DNA of 64,000 nucleotides from Porphyra umbilicalis (lineage: Eukaryota; Rhodophyta; Bangiophyceae; Bangiales; Bangiaceae): positions 1 through 64,000 of the forward strand of contig KV918963.1 of the NCBI GenBank assembly GCA_002049455.2, read 5' to 3'. Numbering within the stretch: position 1 is the first letter of the stretch; each line of letters begins with the position of its first letter. The notes below the pieces were generated by a model that was given only the letters and a program-made list of their open reading frames with translations, had not been told where the DNA came from and searched no databases. The translations under genes were made by a program, and so were the position numbers. Shown here one piece after another: positions 22,658-33,250 of this stretch.

Positions 22658-23663
22658 ATGTTTCGTTGAAATCGAGCCCCTTGATCTGCCGGCTCCCCAT
22701 GAAACACAGGCGCGCCTCGTGCCGCGTCGTGTTGTTCCCGTTCCTGTCAACCTCGTTCTTGACCTTGTAAACGCACTTGCCCTTCAGCACACGTTGACTG
22801 GCCGGGCAATCCATCAAGCGCCAAGTCTTGTTTATGCAAATTGCCTTCATCTCCTCGTCCATGGTGATCTGCCACTTCGTCGATTTTTGCCCTTTCACGG
22901 CCTGCACGTACGTCAAGGGCGCCTCGTGAGCAACCAGGCTCACAGGGCGCCAGTACTCGACAGATGGTCGCCGCGCTCTGCCGCTCCGACGCGGCGTGTC
23001 TTGAGCGCCGCCACAATCTTGATTGTCGACCGCCGACTTGTCAGATCATTCGTCTTGCTTGTCATCCTTGTCGTCCTCGTCAGCATCTACGGCGTTGCCG
23101 TCGCTTGCAGAACGCGAGCCCGTTTTGACTTCGACGACTTCGTCTCCGGGAAGCTCCTCTGCAACTTCTGCGACCTCGCTGACGTTCGTCTCGTCGCACA
23201 AGACGCTTCGTGCCTTGACGACCTTGCCATCGTCGAGGATGACCTTGTACGTCTTTCTGCCGTCGAGATAGCCTAAGAAGACGCCCTTCCCCGCCTCGTC
23301 GCCAAACCTGCCTTCGATGTGATTCTTGTGCAGCAGCACCCAGCATGTCGACCCGAACACCCGCATGTCGCTTACGTTGGGCTTAATCTCAGTCCACAGC
23401 TCAAAAGGCCGACGGGAAGCGCCCGGCTGGTGACGAGGTTCTTGATGTAGACCGCCGCCATAAGCTGACGCCACTCGTGGAAGTTCGTCTCCGTCAACTT
23501 GTAGATCTTGATGCGGCCAGTGTCGGCAGCGCCTCCGTCCATGATGTCGTCCTGTCGTATCGCCCGACCTTGCAGAGCCTGGCGCCTTGACCGTCATGTC
23601 CTTGAACCAACTTGACCTCGTCTTTTTCGCACGTGCCGCGACCGCCGCGGCACCGACTAGCAC
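22658..23663 (-). pseudogene. Outer copia: gag start fused to integrase end, then RT start
   Basis: From the right, minus-strand reading gives a gag-like N-terminus (KIYKLTETNFHEWRQ). This runs straight into integrase C-terminal sequence (AVYIKNLVTSRA, then, one frame over, RPFELWTEIKPNVSDMRVFGS). Zinc knuckle, protease and integrase core are absent, so most of gag through integrase has been deleted at the HEWRQ/AVYIKN join. An acidic linker follows. Then comes the start of the reverse transcriptase (KWQITMDEEMKAI, KGKCVYKVKNEVDRNG, GLDFNET), which continues at 16998. Confidence 0.85.
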
Positions 23664-23703
23664 ACCTTGCCCTTGTCACAGCCCCGGCTCTGGGCCCAAA
23701 ACC

Positions 23704-24120
23704 TCTTAAAGCGCTGTGAGGATATGGATCGGGGGACCATGGTGAAGTGGTTGAGTGGCTTGAGCTTGTGTGTGTGTGTGCGGACGTGCTTTGTTGATTG
23801 TCCTAAGGTTCGCCCGCTTCTCTTTACCGAGAGAACCTCTCAAATAGTCCGCACCGGCCCAAGTGCTCCCCCCTCTCGCGCCCACACCGACGTCCACGCC
23901 CGCGCACCGAATCAAATCACTCACCAAATCAGAAGCCACTAGAGCAAAGCGAGAGATCAAATCCAAGCATGCCAAAAGTAACGCCCCAAGATGACCCAAC
24001 ACGAATATGTGCAACTTGACCACGTCTTGCAAATTTACCATCTGGGGAACCACAGGGGTCACCGACCATCAACAATCCGCGACCGCCATTGGACTCTGCG
24101 ACGAGCATCACAGGCCAACA
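23704..24120 (-). repeat. Outer copia LTR (5' LTR)
   Basis: This 417-bp copy of 15246-15663 ends with the same CCAACA terminus at 24120. Its left end has lost the TG start (tcttaaagcg against tgttgaagcg). Confidence 0.9.
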
Positions 24121-26100
24121 GATCAGCTTACCGACGCGGGGCGCGAGGCCGAGGCGCCGTCCGTGTTGTCGCACGTGCAATGTGAGGCCGTGTGCTTTTC
24201 TTGCGGCGGCGCGTACAACATCATGGGGATCAAGAATGCGAGCGCCATCGTCCACACGTTGCGCGGGCGTTTGGCCGTCACGTTGCGGCGGTGGACCTGC
24301 GGCTGCAGCGAGATGGTTCCGTACGACCGGGCTCACGACGGCCTCTTCGCGTCAAGCAAGAAGACGGTCTTTACGCGCGTCTTTCTCGACGAGATGACGC
24401 AGATGGTCTTCACGGGCCACGGGACATTCTTGTCCGCGGCGTCGGTGCTTTGCAATTTGGTGGAGTCCACGAAGTCATTCTTGGGTGCCTTGGCCAGCCT
24501 GGCGAGGCAGATGGTCATCGCGGCGGTGCACAGGTACTCCCGCAACCTCATTGTGCCCGCCACGCTCTTCCGCTTCAAGAAGTGCAAAAAGGCCGGGGAT
24601 CGCCCGTACCTGGCCATCGTCGCTGATGGCCAGGTGCCGTCGATTTTAAGCAACCAGTCTCAGCCACTTGTCCGCCTGATGGAGGACGTCGTCGGCGTGG
24701 CCATGGACGCCGGTCAAGAGGCGTGGTTGGCGTCGGCGCAGATGCGCGCGGCCATCCGCAAGCGGATGACGGCCGACAAGCAGGCGGTCGTGCGGTTGAC
24801 AAAGGACTAGAAAGCGACACCTGAGCGCTTGGCAGAGGACTTGGCGCCTGATCCGAAGCTTCACACGGTCGGTGCGGTCGTCTCCGACCTCAACAACGTG
24901 TCCTTGGCGGCAGCCTTCCTCTTTTTTTCCTTTTTACTCCACCTATACGACCAACGTGGACCCTGCCGCCCCCAAGGAGACCACCGAGACGCCGGGCGTC
25001 GCAGATCCCGGAGATCAAGACGGAGGCGCTGCCGCGGCTCTACCAGGTGTCGGGGCCGGCAATGGCGCCCCATCAAGCGATGGCGGTGGCGGCGACGCGG
25101 TGGATCCCGCCCCGGTGCAACAAGGGGCCTTGTTTTGTGTGAGAAGGCAGGTCGATGCGGCGGTAGGCGAGGGCTTGAGCGCGACGGAGGAGCTCGAGCG
25201 GTGGCGAATTGTGCGCCGCTTTCTGCTCACTTTCCCTGGCCATCCAGGCATCGGAGCTATCGTCGATCTGCCGCGGAAGCGCATCAAGCGCCTGGCCAAG
25301 AAACTGACCCTGGGCGTTCCGGTCGACGAGTGGAAGCAGTACTCGACCGCGGTGGAGTTGTTGGGCAATGTTTGGCCCTTTCTCAGGCTCTTGGGCATGT
25401 CGGACGGCGTCGTCCTGCTGATGACGCACGCCATTGGTGAGGTGGTGCTGTTCACCTCCGACGTGGACGCCTACTGGAAGAGAAGCTGTGGCGCGCGCAA
25501 GCGCAGGCGAGGACGGGCGCGGTGGCCTTCCAGCACCAGTGGTGTGACACGTCGCCGGCCAAGTGGAACGAGTGGGCGTCACCCCGCGAGGCGCTTCTCC
25601 CCACGTCCTACCCGCTCAAGTGCAGTGCGTTCTCCAAGAAGCGCGGCAGTGCGCAGCTGCGGGTCGTGCTCAGCGGCCAATTTTGGCCGGACCTTGACTT
25701 GGTCCACCCCTTCATCACCGACAGCAAGGCGGAGGCGGTTGACACGTCGCGCGCCGAGCGCGTCAAGGCCAATCGGGAGGCGCTGGCGGAGATGTTGAAC
25801 TAGCAGCTTGGCACCTACGAATGCGGGCACGCCTTCCTCCTGTCGCAGACCTTCATGCCGGGGGCGGAGAATGTTTTGTGCCCGTGCGGGCTCCTGATCG
25901 GCTACCACCGCCTCGACCGGACCGAGAGCCCGGCACATGTGCTCTCCTCCGTCGTGCAGCGGTTCACGCTGCTGCCGTTGGTCGTGTAATTTGACACAGC
26001 CTGCCAGATGGCGCGGAACGCGTCTCGCCGGCTCACATGACTGGTCAACAGATCTTCGATGGCGGCAAGCATTGACCGCGCCCACCGCATCAAGAACCAG
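24121..26100 (+). pseudogene. KDZ-like transposase, cysteine-cluster and catalytic parts
   Basis: The frame joins directly to the 14011-15245 segment. It begins with a CxC-type zinc cluster (CFSCGGAYNI, then RRWTCGCSEMVPY), like the CxC domains known beside KDZ transposases. TAG 24808-24810 follows. A frameshift near 24900-24960 leads to a segment with ERWRIVRRFLL and LLGMSDGVVLL, and a second shift near 25500 to FQHQWCDTSPAKW. TAG 25801-25803 precedes YECGHAFLLSQTFMP, LCPCGLLIGYHRLDRTESP, then LVV, a TAA (25987-25989), FDTACQMARNASRR, a TGA (26038-26040) and SIDRAHRIKNQ. The FDTAC and DRAHRIKN blocks match the KDZ pattern VVYD.AC...DRFH.KNH, which carries catalytic Asp residues. The usual region after KNH is missing. 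The copy is clearly dead. Confidence 0.65.
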
Positions 26101-26840
26101 TGGCCAACACCGCGCCGGTCGCTCCGGGGGCGGGCGGTGCCGCCCCTGCCGCCGACTTCAAAGACTTCGTCGTCGACACGGCTTTGCGGCTTGATCGCGG
26201 CTTCAAAGATGCTGTCGTCCCCACGGTTGCACCAGCGGTTTCAGCCGCAATTGGCGGCGCCGCCGATGACGCTGCCTATCGTTCCGCGGTTGGTGTTGGC
26301 GCCCAAGTTGGCGCCGCCGGCGGCCAAGCTGCAGTAACTGCCACCTACAAGGCTGCCCGAGATGCCGGCTTCCGCCATGGAGGTGGTGACGTTGGCCGCG
26401 CTGCAGAGGACGCGGCATGTTACTTGGCGGCGCTCGCCCCAGTGCAAGTGGCGTGTTCAAGCGCTGTCGGCACCGCTGTACAATAAGCGGTCAAGAACGC
26501 CACCCGCGCCACCATTTCCACGCCGAAGCTCGTTGCCGGCCTTGTAGCGGGCTTGGCGGCTGGGCACGCCGCGGCGGTGGCTCCTGTCCGTGCTGCTGGC
26601 ATGCAGCAACCGGATGACGCCGATAAGGTTGCTGCTGGTGTTCATGAGGACGGAAGTCCAGTGATTGGCGAAGCTACCGTGCGAGCAGCGCGGCGTTGCG
26701 CGCTCCTTGCTGCCGGGATTGTTTTCAAGCCTGAACTTGACGTTGAGGTCAAGCCGGATTGTGTTGATGAGGGAGGCGACATTGGTTATTGGGACCATGG
26801 AAGCGACGAGGGCGATAGGAATGAGGGAGCCGACAAGTGA
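26100..26840 (+). pseudogene. Alanine-rich frame after the KDZ core, unknown
   Basis: One frame (start codon ATG-like at 26100 is gTGG-derived, so the true start is unknown) runs from 26100 to 26840, broken by a TAA at 26484-26486. It reads as Ala/Gly/Val-rich helices (KDFVVDTALRLDRGFKDAV, AAIGGAADDAAYRSAVG), then an acidic tail. It may be a frameshifted C-terminus of the KDZ-like protein or an unrelated remnant. No family was recognised. Confidence 0.3.
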
Positions 26841-29800
26841 GATGGGGGTGAGCGTGAGTCTGATACTGATGAGAATGGTGGCAAGCGTGAGGACGCTTCC
26901 AATCCCTGTGCGGGGGTGGTCGATGACGACTCATCTTCTGCAGAGCTCCCCTCGTGTTCGGTCGTTTCCGATGACGTCTCGGATAGCGACGATGACTGAG
27001 GGAGAGGGTTGTCTTTTTCTGCTCGTTTTCTTTCTCTTTGCCGTGTAAACTTCTCGTTCAGAAGCCTTCGCCTTTGCTATCAGCAGGGTTCCCTTCTCAT
27101 GCCCTTGCCCTCTGATAGACTTTGTCCATGAGCGTCGGAACCCACACTTTTTGCCAAGCCATAGAACGTGGACAGAGGGGACTGCGAATGGGTCTCAGCG
27201 CAAACACATGTCAACTGGCTGCGATTTTTATCGTGCAGCTGACGCCAACACCTTCCACAAAAAGATGCCTCAGGACTAGACCGTATAGAAGGCGCAGTCA
27301 GGCACGCCGACATAGGCGCAGAGAGCAAAATGCATCCCTCGAACAACAAGAAGCGGCTACCTATCGACAAGCTCCGGTCGACCGACGAAATCATCGTCAA
27401 AAAACGGCATGCATCCCCCCCCCACCGAGCAGCCGTTCAGGGCCTCCAGTGACCGGCCAGCGGTGGTGCGTCTCAATACACGCCACGCAATCCCCCCCCC
27501 CATCAACAGCCATCCAGGGCCGCCAGCGGTCCGCCAGAAACGGCGCACTGCGGGGAGCAGCGGGACGGGGTTGGATTTGGAGGTCCAGGAAGGCGCGGGG
27601 GTGGCAAAGGCTGGGGCGTCCAGGGCACGGGCGACCGCGGCGGCGGCGGCGGCGGCGGGGGCGGGGCGGCGGCCGTGGTAGCGAGCGCAGGCGACACGAA
27701 AGCACAAGATGCAGACCACATCAGTGAGAGCAAAGTAAAGGGCGCGCCTGGGAGCCCCGCTGCCCGGGGGGGACGGCCGCCGCCGCCGCCGCAGCCGCCG
27801 CCGCCGCCGGGCAACGGCCGCTGCCGCCGGCAGTGCCGCGGCCGCGGGCTGCAGCAAAGCGCACGAAGCAAACCGCAGCGGTGGCATTAAAGTAGAGGGA
27901 GAGGGTGGGAGCCCCGCTGCCCGGGGCGATCGGCGGCGGCCGCTGGCGCGGGGCGGCGGCCGGCGGGGGGGGTGGCGGCGGCGGGCCAGGCGGGGGGAGC
28001 GGTGGCGGCGGGCACGACGACCGCCACCGTGGTGCCGCGCGGGCCTCACGGCGGCGGACAGGTCGAACACCAGACCAGCACATTGGCTGTCCGCCCGCTC
28101 GGGGTCGTTCTCAATGGGCACCTCTTCACCCCGAATCCGGGGAGGAAACAGGGCCCCCATTGGTGCACGTCTTGCATCATATTCGAATTCTGTCCAGGAC
28201 ACGCCGGCGATAAGCGCCGGACAGGAGCCCAGTGTCGTTGAGTATGAGTGCTCAATTCTCGCAGCAGCAGGTCTGGTGGCGGATTGTGGTGCGCGCCCTC
28301 CCCCGATGATCGACCGGCCGTGCCGTCGAATGCAATTGTTCCAGCTGACGAGGCGAACAGCCTGTCCTAGTTCGCCCATTCAATTCAGCTGGGAAAACGC
28401 TGTCCCCGTTTTGCCTCGGCGCTCTCCCACTGGACGTTGAAGCACTTGATGATCGGCAAGTTGGCGGGGTCAGATACTCCATAGCTCTACACAGTGGTGG
28501 TCTGCGCCCAGCCAGTGGGTCCCCCAGGGCAGGGACCAGGTAGCGATTCTTCCACTTTTCGTCACTTTTCGTGGGAACACAGACACACAGTTTTAGAACA
28601 CTTCAGCAATCACCAGTCCGCACTTTGTTTCCACTTACCGTAAACGGTACTCTGTCCCAGTCGACAGAGAAGGAAATGATTCCAAAAAATGATGCAGAGT
28701 GCCCCTCACTGCCGTAGCATCCAGCGGTTGGTGAGACTCTGCACTATTCAGGATGATATCGATGTCCCCGTCCCTCAGGAAGATGTGCATTGTCCATACG
28801 TTGCCGCGCCGTGGCCTTTCTCCACGGACACAATGAATGGCCACATTTTTTCGGCCTGTCGTGCTCAGCTGATTCGTGTCGGACATACAGAAAACACTTA
28901 CTGCCCGTGAGGCATAGCACTGGTCCCGGCCGAGGTGGGAGTGAGCTGGACAGTTTCCGCACCCCGGCCTAAGCGCCACCTTCCACAAGCTGGAAATCTG
29001 CGCAGTGCAGTGGTTCCCAGTGTGCAATTTTCTCATTGGTTTCCCGTCGCACGAACCAGCTGCTTCGCCCAGTCTACACAATTCGTAGAATGGGTGAAGC
29101 AGCTGATTCATGTGAATTGTCATGTTGCTGTGGTGATGGAGAGCAATTGGCATGGTGATGTATTGTTCAGCTTAAGTGTTGTACATTGAGGGAGCGTGTC
29201 TTTTCGATGCTGTCATAGAATTCCGAGCTTCGTCACTGTAATGGCGGCTAGTCGTCCATTCCCTTTGCTCTTCTGACCACCACGGCGTTGGGTTCCTTTT
29301 TTCTCACCCAGTTGTCGTTGCGTCCTTTTCTCTTCTCCAGTTGTAGCGTCCCCATTCTCGGTCCCCATTTGATGTCTTCATCTTTATCGCATGGTTCTCA
29401 GTATCAAGTAATGGTCAGCAAAGCAAATAAGCACAGCACCCGGCGCGCCGTCACACAGAGGGAAATCGACATCGGAGGCCGGCAGATGCAATAAGAGATG
29501 ATTTAACACCCGGCAGGGGCCGGGGAGGGGGAACGGGGAAGGACGTGGAACGCATGGAAGAAAATATCAAACGTGAGTACCGCGCGACTTGCATGGCGTG
29601 CGGATGGGGGCAGAGAGGGAGGAAAAGAAAGGGGCAGATGCGGCGCGCAGGCGCAAAGAAAGGGGGAGGGGGTGGGCGAAAAAAGGGGCGAATGCGGAGT
29701 GCGGGCCCAAAGAAGGAGCGGATGCGGCCCGCGCGTCGAAGAGAGGGCACGGGGGTGCGGTGATGACGATGGAGTGGTGGTGTGAATGGCCCGACGGAGA

Positions 29801-29973
29801 GGCGAGATGGCGAGATGGCGAGACGACGGAAGAGAGCGGAGATGCAGTGCTGACACTGCCGCAAACAGGCGCGCTGCTGACCATTTCTGGTCCCTTGTGT
29901 GGGGTAAATGCAGTGGGGGTTCCCCGAGGGCATCTGTAGACGCTTTTGGAGGAATCTGTCATCGTTTGCATGT
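26841..29973. other. Spacer, no gene recognised
   Basis: Part of the spacer (27500-28100) is extremely GC-rich, with two diverged units sharing gggagccccgctgcccgggg at about 27749 and 27909. Around 28.4-29.4 kb the composition is more even, and a 172-codon minus frame with an ATG (28635-29153) exists but shows no motif. Everything else looks like random open frames. The stretch ends at the gypsy target site CATGT (29969-29973). Confidence 0.5.
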
Positions 29974-30741
29974 TGTAGTGGTTTCTGCCCACAAAGCCGA
30001 CGGGGCACGGCCCCGTCAGAAAACCCAGCACCGGATGCGGAGCGACACAAAGGAGAAAGAACACAAACGCCTGGATCACAGGGCGCGGAGCGCACCAGAA
30101 CGCCGGAACTAACGCAAACGCAACGCTGATTTATTCGAGTACGCACGATGACCCCAAAGCATACACTCATATACCCTCAGAAACAAGACGCAGGACGTGC
30201 ACAATCCCGACCCAGGAAAAGACGGTCGTAGGGGGGCCGGGGCCCGACGGGCCACGGTCCCTGATGAGGGGTCCTGGTGGCCCCTGCCACGGATCAAGGG
30301 ACCCCCTTCCACTGGAAGAGAGATATGGTCCCTGGATTCAAGCCAGCTTGGACTGAAATTGCCCAATACATCACTAGGGACTTGTCCCCAGATTTTCAAC
30401 TCTCCGATCGAAGTCCTCGTGGGATATCGACAGTGGCCGATATCTGATCTCGGCCCCGGGCTCCTCCCCAGCCAAAGGAGCTTCCACAAGCTTCCAGGCC
30501 CCTCTAGGGGGCCAGGATCGAGGGGTCGCGTGGCCCCTCGTCCGCGTCAGGCCCTGTCCCCCGCTGCCTCTGGGCAAGGGGGATGTCAGACTCGGGGGTG
30601 GCCCTGAGCGCCACCTGTCATGCGCCCCGAAGGGGCGCCGCGCACCGCTCCCTCTAGGGGCATTACGTGTGTGCTCGCGGCCCCTCCCCCGGCTCATACC
30701 GGGGGGATCGCGTCATCAGGGGAGAGGGGGTTTCCCCCACA
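29974..30741 (-). repeat. Gypsy LTR (3' LTR)
   Basis: This 768-bp LTR starts TGTAGTGG and ends CCCCCACA, repeated at 39553-40320. It includes a perfect hairpin (GACGGGG, loop cacgg, CCCCGTC at 29999-30017). On the plus strand it lies just upstream of the antisense frame, so it could supply that frame's promoter. Confidence 0.95.
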
Positions 30742-31115
30742 TATTCCCAACCTTAGGGCCTGCGTCTCGCAGAACCGGGGCTGTTTCCAACAGCCCACAC
30801 ACTGGCCAGGGGGAGCCCCCGGCGGTTCGTTCGGCCTTGCCTCTCCAGGGCCCCCATGTGGGCCATCTTGGCGGGCCGCCCCCGGACTCGGGCCCCACGA
30901 GGGCCTCGGTGAGCCCCCCTTCAGGGCATACAAAACGGTCCCCCTCGTTGGGGGGACCGGACTACTCGGGTGTCCCGCGGGCACCCTCTTCGTCACGAGG
31001 TGGGACAGCGCCGAGAGCGCGTGTCCGGGGTTCTTCCCCCCTCTTCGCCGACCTCGTGCCCCGCCCACGGGTGGGGCTTTTCGGACTTCTTGGGGGCCCC
31101 GTCTGGCGGGGTCCG

Positions 31116-33065
31116 ATGGCGTCGGCCGATGCGGCCCACGGTACGGCCGCCATGGCGGTCGACAGTCGGGGCGGTGCTTCTGGTGACGTCCTCGGGGAAG
31201 AGGAGGAGATTGACGGCACCCTGGCCGCCCTCCTGTCGGCTTCTTGGCCGACTCCCGCCGTCGTCGACGACTCTTTTCGCCGGTTCCCCTGGGACCTCGG
31301 GGGGTCCCTGGTGGAACAGCGGTATGCGATCCTTGAGGGCCGCCGCATGGTCCGTCTATGGACGACCATCCGGGCCAACAATGGCCCGTTGTACGCCGTC
31401 CCCGAGGGGACGGCAACGGACTTCCCCTTTCTCCGTCGCCAGGAGGACTGGCGGGTGTGTCAGGTGCTTCGCCATTCGGCGGAGCGAGACCTCCCTCCGG
31501 AGGTAGGCGACAAGCCCTACTTCTCGTGGGACTACTACCCTGGCACCCCCCCCAAGTTGGGGGAGGAGGACCGCGGGTACTTTGTACCCGGCGCCCTGCG
31601 GGAGTGGACGATTCGGACTACCCTGGGCGTCCTGGTGCTCCATGAGCAGCGGGAGGTCCAAGAAGTTCCGGTATCTCGGCGTAAAGCCCTGTATCCGATC
31701 GCCCCCCTTTGGTTGGCGTCGGTCGAGGTGCCGCGCGGTATGGCCGCGCGGATGCCGCAGATGGTGGCGCTGCGTGGCAGCAAGCTGATGGGAGAGGTCC
31801 TCGGGGGACCCTACCACATTATGTTGGCGACCCTTTGGGGCGCCGAGGTGGCCGACGTCTTCGTCGGCAGCATCCGCCACCATGGCCATCTGTGGCGTCT
31901 TCCACTGGTCCTGCGGACGGCTTTTGTTGAGCTCACAGCAGAGCGACTGTGCTCGGCCGACCCTTCCGCTCGGCCCCTCTTGGAGGCCGGGTAAGAGCTC
32001 CTCCGCCTTGTGGAGGAGCATGGGAAGGAGTCGTGGCTCCTGTATGATGGGAGCCCCCGAGGGGTCTTCCGGTGTGCCAAGGTACTTGACGATGACGGGG
32101 CCTTGGTCCTCATGGAGGGCCTTGGTGACTCCATCCGCCCTTATGATAGGGATGTCACTGATGAACTGCGTCTTCGTCCCCTTGATCGGGACCTGGCCAC
32201 AGCCGGGCCGAACCGTTGCGGTCCGGCGGCCCTTTTGGCTCCCCCGGCGGCACAGCCGGCGTCGCCTCCCGCGAGCTTCGCGGGGGTGCCGTATCCGGCC
32301 CCGCCCCTTGGGGGGGCGGTCTCTCGTCCTTACACCCCCCGTGGGGGTGGACGCTTTGGTCGGTCGCGTCGTACCTACCCCGGAGGAGGGTCGGTTCCCC
32401 GTATTGGGGGACGTTCGGGTCCGCCGTTGGCGTCCCTTCCCATGTTCTCGTGGGACGGGGCCGCCCAACTGGGGACCCCTTGGCATGTGCGGCGCGCGGT
32501 GCGGGATGGCTTGGCCCGCTCCCTAGGGGAGCTCCCCCCGATCCTTACCAACGGGGTGGATCACACCCTGATGATGGCCCTAAGCCGCACCTTGGTGCGG
32601 CTTCGCAACAAGATTTCCGTTATTGTGTCACGCCCTATGGGTGACCAAGAAGCGGACGTGCTGTACTCCTTGAGTACGGTCGACTCGATCCGCCGGCTCT
32701 TGGCGGAGGAGTATGGCGCGGCCGTGGCCGAGACCAACACCGTCCTCGCTGGATGGTCCATTCGCAACATGGCGTCACCCCCGGTTCCGGCCGGGGGTGG
32801 TATTTCGTCGGCGACGCTACAGCGTCCGCCGTCCCCTTCCCCACCCTACTACGGGGTGGGGCCTGGCTCTTCTGTTCTGTCCCATTATGGGGCGGCCTTG
32901 GGTTCGGTAGCCCCGCCCCCTTATGGGGCAGGCTCGGGATCGGCTACCCCGTCCCATTATGGGGCGGGCTCTGGTGTTGCTATTCTGGTCCCTTATGGGA
33001 CGGCGACTGGTCCCTCTGCGACACCCCCTGACCTTCTCGGGGCCGGGGTATTACTCGCGCGATGA
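31116..33065 (+). pseudogene. Antisense open frame in the gypsy element, unknown protein
   Basis: ATG 31116 opens a frame of about 650 codons on the strand opposite gag-pol. It is interrupted only by TAA 31992-31994, which would be Gln after one C-to-T reversal. The first half is a normal-looking soluble protein (FRRFPWDLGGSLVEQRY, KPYFSWDYYPGTPPKLG, LREWTIRTTLGVLVLHEQ). The second half has another folded-looking segment (WHVRRAVRDGLARSLGEL, SLSTVDSIRRLLAEEYGAA), then a Tyr/Pro/Gly repeat region (PPYGAGSGS, SHYGAGSG). AATAAA follows at 33240-33245. It is not nucleic-acid polymerase, integrase or envelope by any motif I can see, and no transmembrane segment is evident. Antisense accessory frames between pol and the 3' LTR are known in some plant gypsy elements. 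The function here is unknown. Confidence 0.65.
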
Positions 33066-33239
33066 TGATCCCGGTCAGGGCTATAACCCTGACTTTGGTT
33101 CTCGCTCCGGGGGTTGGTGACTTGTCACCGGGGGTGCTTGGCACCCCTTTCCCTCGGTCGTGGGTTGTGTTACCCTTCACCGCCCTCTTTAAAGGGAGGT
33201 GCCGCACTGTGGGGGACAATGCGAGAGGGCCCCGTAGGG

Positions 33240-33245
33240 AATAAA
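33240..33245 (+). promoter_or_regulatory. Possible poly(A) signal of the antisense frame
   Basis: AATAAA lies 175 bases after the antisense stop codon, in the short gap before the pol stop on the other strand. Its position fits a 3' end for a plus-strand transcript, but the hexamer alone is weak evidence. Confidence 0.35.
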
Positions 33246-33250
33246 GGGGC

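Larger units (their letters stand above)
15246..24120 (-). mobile_element. Outer Ty1/copia retrotransposon, old and internally deleted
   Basis: The element is 8,875 bp including a nested insertion, or about 3.2 kb without it. LTRs lie at 15246-15663 and 23704-24120. The flanking 5-mers GGTCA (15241-15245) and GATCA (24121-24125) differ by one base and are the target-site duplication. A purine-rich tract (gcaaggaggag on the minus strand) abuts the 3' LTR at 15664, as expected of a polypurine tract. The LTRs differ at roughly one base in ten by eye. Coding parts are on the minus strand: 22658-23663, then 15699-16998. Confidence 0.9.
14011..26840 (+). mobile_element. KDZ-type DNA transposon gene split by a nested copia element
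   Basis: Coding sequence before 15245 and after 24121 belongs to one transposase-like gene of the KDZ group (Kyakuja/Dileera/Zisupton). Removing the copia insertion and one 5-bp target copy (8,880 bp, a multiple of three) puts LLFG directly before QLTDAG in the same frame. No terminal inverted repeats were identified, so the outer limits are those of coding sequence only. Confidence 0.6.

Noticed and set aside
27357..28379. A 340-codon minus frame in the GC-rich spacer
   Set aside because: Its composition is low-complexity Arg/Pro/Ala, two diverged DNA repeats lie within it, and it has no recognisable domain.
30374..30697. Open frames inside the gypsy LTRs, duplicated at both ends
   Set aside because: They are carried by the LTR duplication itself, lack motifs, and overlap the expected promoter and terminator sequence.
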